A stretch of 36,704 nucleotides of DNA, taken from assembly GCA_945957365.1 (NCBI GenBank), contig CAMFKI010000035.1, positions 1 to 36,704 on the forward strand. The letters run 5' to 3'. Each line of letters opens with the position of its first letter. The first letter of the stretch is position 1. The stretch comes from an uncultured Alphaproteobacteria bacterium (lineage in GTDB: Bacteria > Pseudomonadota > Alphaproteobacteria > Rhizobiales > Aestuariivirgaceae). The position numbers were made by a program, and so were the translations under genes. The notes below the pieces were generated by a model. It searched no databases. It was not told where the DNA came from and saw only the letters and a list, made by a program, of their open reading frames with translations. This document shows, piece by piece, positions 33,913-36,704 of this stretch.

Positions 33913-33996
33913 AATTTGGGGGTATTTCGCACCCCACCAATTCAGTCTTTGCAGTGATTTTTATTTCGCATGTCCGGTCCGCCTTTGGAGGTTGAA

Positions 33997-34476
33997 ATGA
34001 TCGATGAACCTATCACCGCCGCCCGTCTGGCAGAGCTGCTGCAGGTCAGCGACCGGCACCTGCGCCGGCTTATGGCCGACGGTTGGATTCGAAAAGACGA
34101 GGACGGTTTTCACCGCATGTCGCTTGGAATTCGGGGCTACCGCTCATACCTCGAGGACCAAGGCCGCCGGCGGGAAGAGCGCGATGGAGCCCGAGACCAA
34201 TTGCGGCGCCAGCGGACTCGGCTGATCTCTGAACAGGCAAACTCCCTGGCAATCAAAAATGCGGCGCTGCGCCGGACATTGCTGCCGCGGCAGGAGGTGC
34301 TCCGGACCTGGGCAACCTTTGTCGAGTTCGCCGACCCCACCATGCTGGCGGTTCCCGCCAAGGTGGCGGCCCGTCTCCCGCACCTCACGCAACACGACCT
34401 GGATGAAGTGCGGGCTGAAATCGAGAGCGCCCTCGCACCACTTCGTCGGTCCAGCGGGCACAGCTGGGCCGACTAG
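33997..34476 (+). CDS. Terminase small subunit, Nu1-like
   Basis: A 159-residue protein from ATG 33997, which has GGAGG 5 bases upstream; an earlier ATG at 33970 lacks one. It has a winged HTH at the N-terminus (TAARLAELLQVSDRHLRRLM, then ADGWIRKDEDGFHRM). Then comes the Nu1 pattern RLISEQANSLAIKNAALRR, LLPRQEVLRTWATFVEF, PAKVAARLPHLTQHDLDEV and EIESALAPL. Lambda Nu1 (181 residues) has the same order: it recognises cos and recruits the large terminase subunit. No large subunit follows in the window, as is common in phage satellites that redirect a helper's packaging machine. Confidence 0.77.
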   Translation: MIDEPITAARLAELLQVSDRHLRRLMADGWIRKDEDGFHRMSLGIRGYRSYLEDQGRRREERDGARDQLRRQRTRLISEQANSLAIKNAALRRTLLPRQEVLRTWATFVEFADPTMLAVPAKVAARLPHLTQHDLDEVRAEIESALAPLRRSSGHSWAD

Positions 34477-34478
34477 GC

Positions 34479-34955
34479 TTGCGGCACCCGCCCACCATAG
34501 CCGAGCTGGAACGCGCTGCGTCGTACCTGGCGGCCGCACCCGACCTCGGCGTGGCGAAGGTGGGTGAGGCATTCCTGGCCTGGCTTTCCGGAGAGGTGGA
34601 GGAGCTCCCTGCGGCGCTCGGCTTCACGCCAGGCCGGCGCGCTGTGGGCACGCTGCAGGCGCTCGATCGACGCGACCAACTCCTGGTGAAAGCCGCAGAG
34701 ACGCATCTCGCACACCTCGGGTCGGCAAATGCGCGAGCTGACGCCCTGGCCTCGGCGCTGAAGCACTATCGCGCGTCGGGGTGGCCGAGGCACCGCACGG
34801 CCGCGGTGTGCCCGCCCGCAATCGCCGGAACGCTCGGCGGTGCCTGCTGGGCGGTGTTGCGCACCCGCGATGCGGAGCTCAGCGCCAGCCGCATCCGCCG
34901 CATCCTGGCCGGCTTGGCTACGAGCTCGCAGGAAGTAGCCAACGATTCCGCATAG
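34479..34955 (+). CDS. Hypothetical protein after the small terminase
   Basis: A 158-residue, Ala/Leu-rich, probably all-helical protein starting from TTG 34479, 2 bases after the terminase stop, so translation is likely coupled. Recognisable stretches are IAELERAASYLAAAPDLGVA, KVGEAFLAWLSGEVEEL and ALASALKHYRASGWPR. Two cysteines lie in AVCPPAIAGTLGGACW. I recognise no family; the position where a large terminase subunit usually sits is occupied by this short protein instead. Confidence 0.65.
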   Translation: MRHPPTIAELERAASYLAAAPDLGVAKVGEAFLAWLSGEVEELPAALGFTPGRRAVGTLQALDRRDQLLVKAAETHLAHLGSANARADALASALKHYRASGWPRHRTAAVCPPAIAGTLGGACWAVLRTRDAELSASRIRRILAGLATSSQEVANDSA

Positions 34956-34965
34956 GAGAGTCGCC

Positions 34966-35955
34966 ATGTTCCAGCCCACCAAAACGTCCGACCTCGCCGC
35001 CAGCATCATCCCTCGCCCCACACTCGTGGTGGGGCCCGATGGCCCATTCGATGTCGCAACCACCCTGCCGCCTGCTGCTGCCGGCAAGCTCGAGGCCCTC
35101 CGCATTGCGGCCGATGATGCAAGAGCGACGCTCGCTCCGCTGCATGAACGGATCCAGGAGCAGCGCGACGGCAAGTTTCATGCCGAGGCCAGGCTGCGGC
35201 AGCTGCGCGAGAGTGGGCTTCGCGAGGTGCCCGATGAGGCCGAGGAGCACCCCTCGGTTCGCCAGGCGCTCCAGGCGATCCGCAACAGCCAAGCCGAAAT
35301 CGCCAAGCTCACCGCCATGCAGGACGAGCGGTCGGCAACCTGGGCAGTCGCTGCCCGGCTCCGGGAGCGCAGCGAGACCTATGCCGAGAAATTCGGTGCG
35401 GCCTGCAAACCCTTCGTCGGTACTCTCAAGGTGCCGAAGGCTAGCCCAGTGGAGATCGAGAGGATTCGCGCCGCAGTGGCAAACCTCGAGGCTGACGCCC
35501 ATCGCACTCGATCGGCGCCGGTGCCGCTTGCCGAAGCGAAGCGGCTGCTGCGCGAAGAGATCGAGAAGATGGCTGCAGACGGTGCGCCTTCGGCACGGCA
35601 CCTTCTCGAGGGTGTATCTGAAATCGTGTGGTTCTCGGGATCGAGTTCCAGCAGGCAATTCTCCGGCCGAGGCTTCGAACCGGCCTTCACCAACGCGATG
35701 AAGGTCATCGCCTGGGCCAATCGGGATTCGATCATCGCAGCACTCGAAGCCGAGCTCGACGAACTGGCCGACGACGGCCAAGCGATGACAGCCGCGCAAC
35801 GCACCGAGGCCCTTGCCGATCTCGCGGCCCGGAAGCTCGAGGCCGAGCGCATCGAGGTCGAGCTTGTCGACCAGCTCCGCGTCCAGCACCGCGAGGACAT
35901 CGATCCACGTGCGCTCCTGGGCGTCGTGGGTCCTCCGCTCACAGAGGAATTCTAG
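34966..35955 (+). CDS. Hypothetical coiled-coil protein of the element
   Basis: A 329-residue protein with GGAGAG 6 bases before ATG 34966. After a short beta-like N-terminus (PRPTLVVGPDGPFDV) it is mostly long charged helices (EARLRQLRESGLREVPDEAE, AIRNSQAEIAKLTAMQDER) with coiled-coil character. A Ser/Gly-rich break (FSGSSSSRQFSGRGF) comes near residue 225, followed by another helical stretch and LLGVVGPPLTEEF. No family is recognisable. Structural, scaffolding or helper-interference roles are possible. The gene is followed by two strong hairpins. Confidence 0.7.
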   Translation: MFQPTKTSDLAASIIPRPTLVVGPDGPFDVATTLPPAAAGKLEALRIAADDARATLAPLHERIQEQRDGKFHAEARLRQLRESGLREVPDEAEEHPSVRQALQAIRNSQAEIAKLTAMQDERSATWAVAARLRERSETYAEKFGAACKPFVGTLKVPKASPVEIERIRAAVANLEADAHRTRSAPVPLAEAKRLLREEIEKMAADGAPSARHLLEGVSEIVWFSGSSSSRQFSGRGFEPAFTNAMKVIAWANRDSIIAALEAELDELADDGQAMTAAQRTEALADLAARKLEAERIEVELVDQLRVQHREDIDPRALLGVVGPPLTEEF

Positions 35956-35994
35956 ATGCGCGCGGCGCCCCTGCCTCGACCCCTCGCGCGCATG

Positions 35995-36024
35995 GGAGCC
36001 GGGCGGATGACGACGCCCGGCTCC
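35995..36024. terminator. Strong hairpin 1 after the coiled-coil gene
   Basis: GGAGCCGGGCG (35995-36005) and CGCCCGGCTCC (36014-36024) form an 11-bp perfect stem with an 8-base loop, 40 bases after the stop at 35955. No T-run follows on the plus strand. Confidence 0.5.
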
Positions 36025-36055
36025 TCCCCCGTTCAACCTAGTGCTCCAACGAAAA

Positions 36056-36085
36056 GCTGCCGCGGGGTACAGATCCCGCGGCAGC
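36056..36085 (-). terminator. Strong hairpin 2, with T-tract on the minus strand
   Basis: GCTGCCGCGGG (36056-36066) and CCCGCGGCAGC (36075-36085) form an 11-bp perfect stem with an 8-base loop, the same geometry as the hairpin 31 bases to the left. AAAA precedes it on the plus strand, so on the minus strand the stem is followed by TTTT. It therefore fits an intrinsic terminator for transcripts coming from the right, from a gene not visible in this window. Confidence 0.5.
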
Positions 36086-36104
36086 ACATTCACGGCAGCA
36101 TCTG

Positions 36105-36314
36105 ATGCTTGACCATTTGGTGATCACACGATCCTACTTTGGCGATCCCGACCCGGCACCTCGGCGCGCCAGGTGCGGCACGAGTGCAACTCATTTTTCC
36201 GACATTCACCGGATCATGCTGTGGAGCGCCGCAACGCCCGGTCTCGCGCTGTGGTTCACATGGGCCGAGTATAATTTCGCTGAAGCAGGACGTCGTATCC
36301 GGGAGCTGAATTGA
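36105..36314 (+). CDS. Hypothetical protein (69 aa)
   Basis: ATG 36105 opens a 69-codon frame (MLDHLVITRSYFGDPDPAPR, later IMLWSAATPGLALWFTWAEY, then NFAEAGRRIRELN). One amphipathic or hydrophobic stretch lies in the middle. The ribosome-binding site is weak, but its stop overlaps the next ATG, which has a good one, and that supports it being translated. No family is recognised. Confidence 0.5.
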   Translation: MLDHLVITRSYFGDPDPAPRRARCGTSATHFSDIHRIMLWSAATPGLALWFTWAEYNFAEAGRRIRELN

Positions 36315-36704
36315 TGAGCCTCTTCGACATTTTCACCGCTGCACGAACGGGTCGGTCGCTGGCGTCGATCCTCCGAGGCGAGAAGACACCTCCGGCGAAA
36401 TCCGACGGCACGTTGGAGCCACTGCTCGAGGCGGAATTCGAGCGAACCGAAGTAGCGAAAGAAGGGGCCGCTACGATAACCCCGCTCGCCTCCCACGCTG
36501 ATCCCGCGGACGGCCCGACGCTTGACAACCTCATGGCGGCCGTGACCGAGCCAGAGCGCTCCGTTACTAGGCCCGCCCGGGAGAAGGCGACGGCCGACAC
36601 ACGGTCCGCGATCCTCGCCATCGTGGAAGCCTGCACCGCCGCCGGCAAGCCGGAGAAGGCAGAAGGATTCATCAGGGAAGGTTTGACCCTCGAGGCTGCT
36701 CAAC
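36314..36704 (+). CDS. Hypothetical element protein, C-terminus beyond window
   Basis: ATG 36314 overlaps the preceding stop (TGATG) and has GGGAG 8 bases upstream. The frame stays open for 130 codons to the window edge. It starts MSLFDIFTAARTGRSLASIL, has a Pro/Ala/Thr-rich disordered middle, and then ATADTRSAILAIVEACTAAG followed by EKAEGFIREGLTLEAAQ. The last part resembles the C-terminal region of phage prohead proteases (S49/Clp type) or scaffold proteins, where a conserved block similar to AILALPEA..GLA..LA occurs. Without the rest this remains a guess. Confidence 0.55.
   Translation, partial: MSLFDIFTAARTGRSLASILRGEKTPPAKSDGTLEPLLEAEFERTEVAKEGAATITPLASHADPADGPTLDNLMAAVTEPERSVTRPAREKATADTRSAILAIVEACTAAGKPEKAEGFIREGLTLEAAQ

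Larger units (their letters stand above)
29767..36704. mobile_element. Integrated element at tRNA-Val: phage satellite (PICI-like) or prophage, right end outside window
   Basis: The left border is a 3' tRNA-Val fragment followed by arm-type repeats and a tyrosine integrase. Gene content then runs: coupled unknown gene, AlpA-like regulator, tiny overlapping genes, winged-helix replication gene with an internal repeat array, Nu1-like small terminase subunit, unknown genes. No large terminase, portal, capsid or tail gene is visible. That order fits the plan of proteobacterial phage-inducible chromosomal islands. Because the element continues beyond the window, an ordinary prophage with late genes further right cannot be excluded. 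Confidence 0.8.

Noticed and set aside
33918..33935. Small GGGGT/ACCCC hairpin before the terminase gene as a terminator
   Set aside because: The stem has only five pairs and no adjacent T-run; it could also be chance in a short AT-rich gap.

Overview
The window is high-GC chromosomal DNA from an alphaproteobacterium, most likely Hyphomicrobiales (Rhizobiales). The evidence is the nuoA-B-C-D-E-F-(DUF3291)-G-H order with separate nuoC and nuoD, a BacA-type SbmA transporter, an Rsm22-type methyltransferase, DUF2092 and DUF6473-type proteins, and a tRNA-Asp with encoded CCA. The species cannot be named from sequence alone.

Layout. (1) 1-7914, minus strand: the respiratory complex I operon nuoA to nuoH. 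nuoH is cut by the left edge, and a DUF3291 gene sits between nuoF and nuoG. (2) 7915-8580: an AT-richer leader, then a small secreted glycine-rich protein. (3) 9026-22743: a surface-glycan locus. It has two tandem ~920-residue GT4 glycosyltransferases, a GalE-type epimerase, a GT-A/TPR fusion, and a convergent DUF6473-sulfotransferase-TPR fusion carrying exact 71-residue repeats. Together these look like a system that supplies a hexose, builds a glycan and perhaps sulfates it. (4) 22998-24475, minus: tRNA-Asp(GTC), a Rid-family protein without the usual arginine, and the Rsm22-like methyltransferase. (5) 24570-29717: SbmA/BacA, MipA/OmpV, DUF2092 with a tiny exported partner, and two unrecognised membrane proteins.

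(6) 29767 to the right edge: an integrated mobile element. It starts at the 3' half of a tRNA-Val(TAC) gene, followed by three arm-type repeats and a tyrosine integrase. Next come a coupled unknown gene, a cluster of GCGATT motifs, an AlpA/excisionase-like regulator, a run of tiny overlapping genes, and a winged-helix protein. That gene contains a regularly spaced repeat array followed by an A-rich tract, an arrangement like phage lambda O/ori. After it come a Nu1-like small terminase subunit without a large subunit nearby, two unknown proteins, tandem hairpins, and a truncated gene with a phage-structural flavour.

The most interesting part is region 6. Integrase, AlpA-like regulator, internal-origin replication gene and lone small terminase match the plan of phage-inducible chromosomal islands (phage satellites) better than a whole prophage. 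The right end is not in the window, so this remains an inference. The in-gene origin is the best supported new structure: its eight repeat units keep the DNA sequence while one of them changes reading frame.
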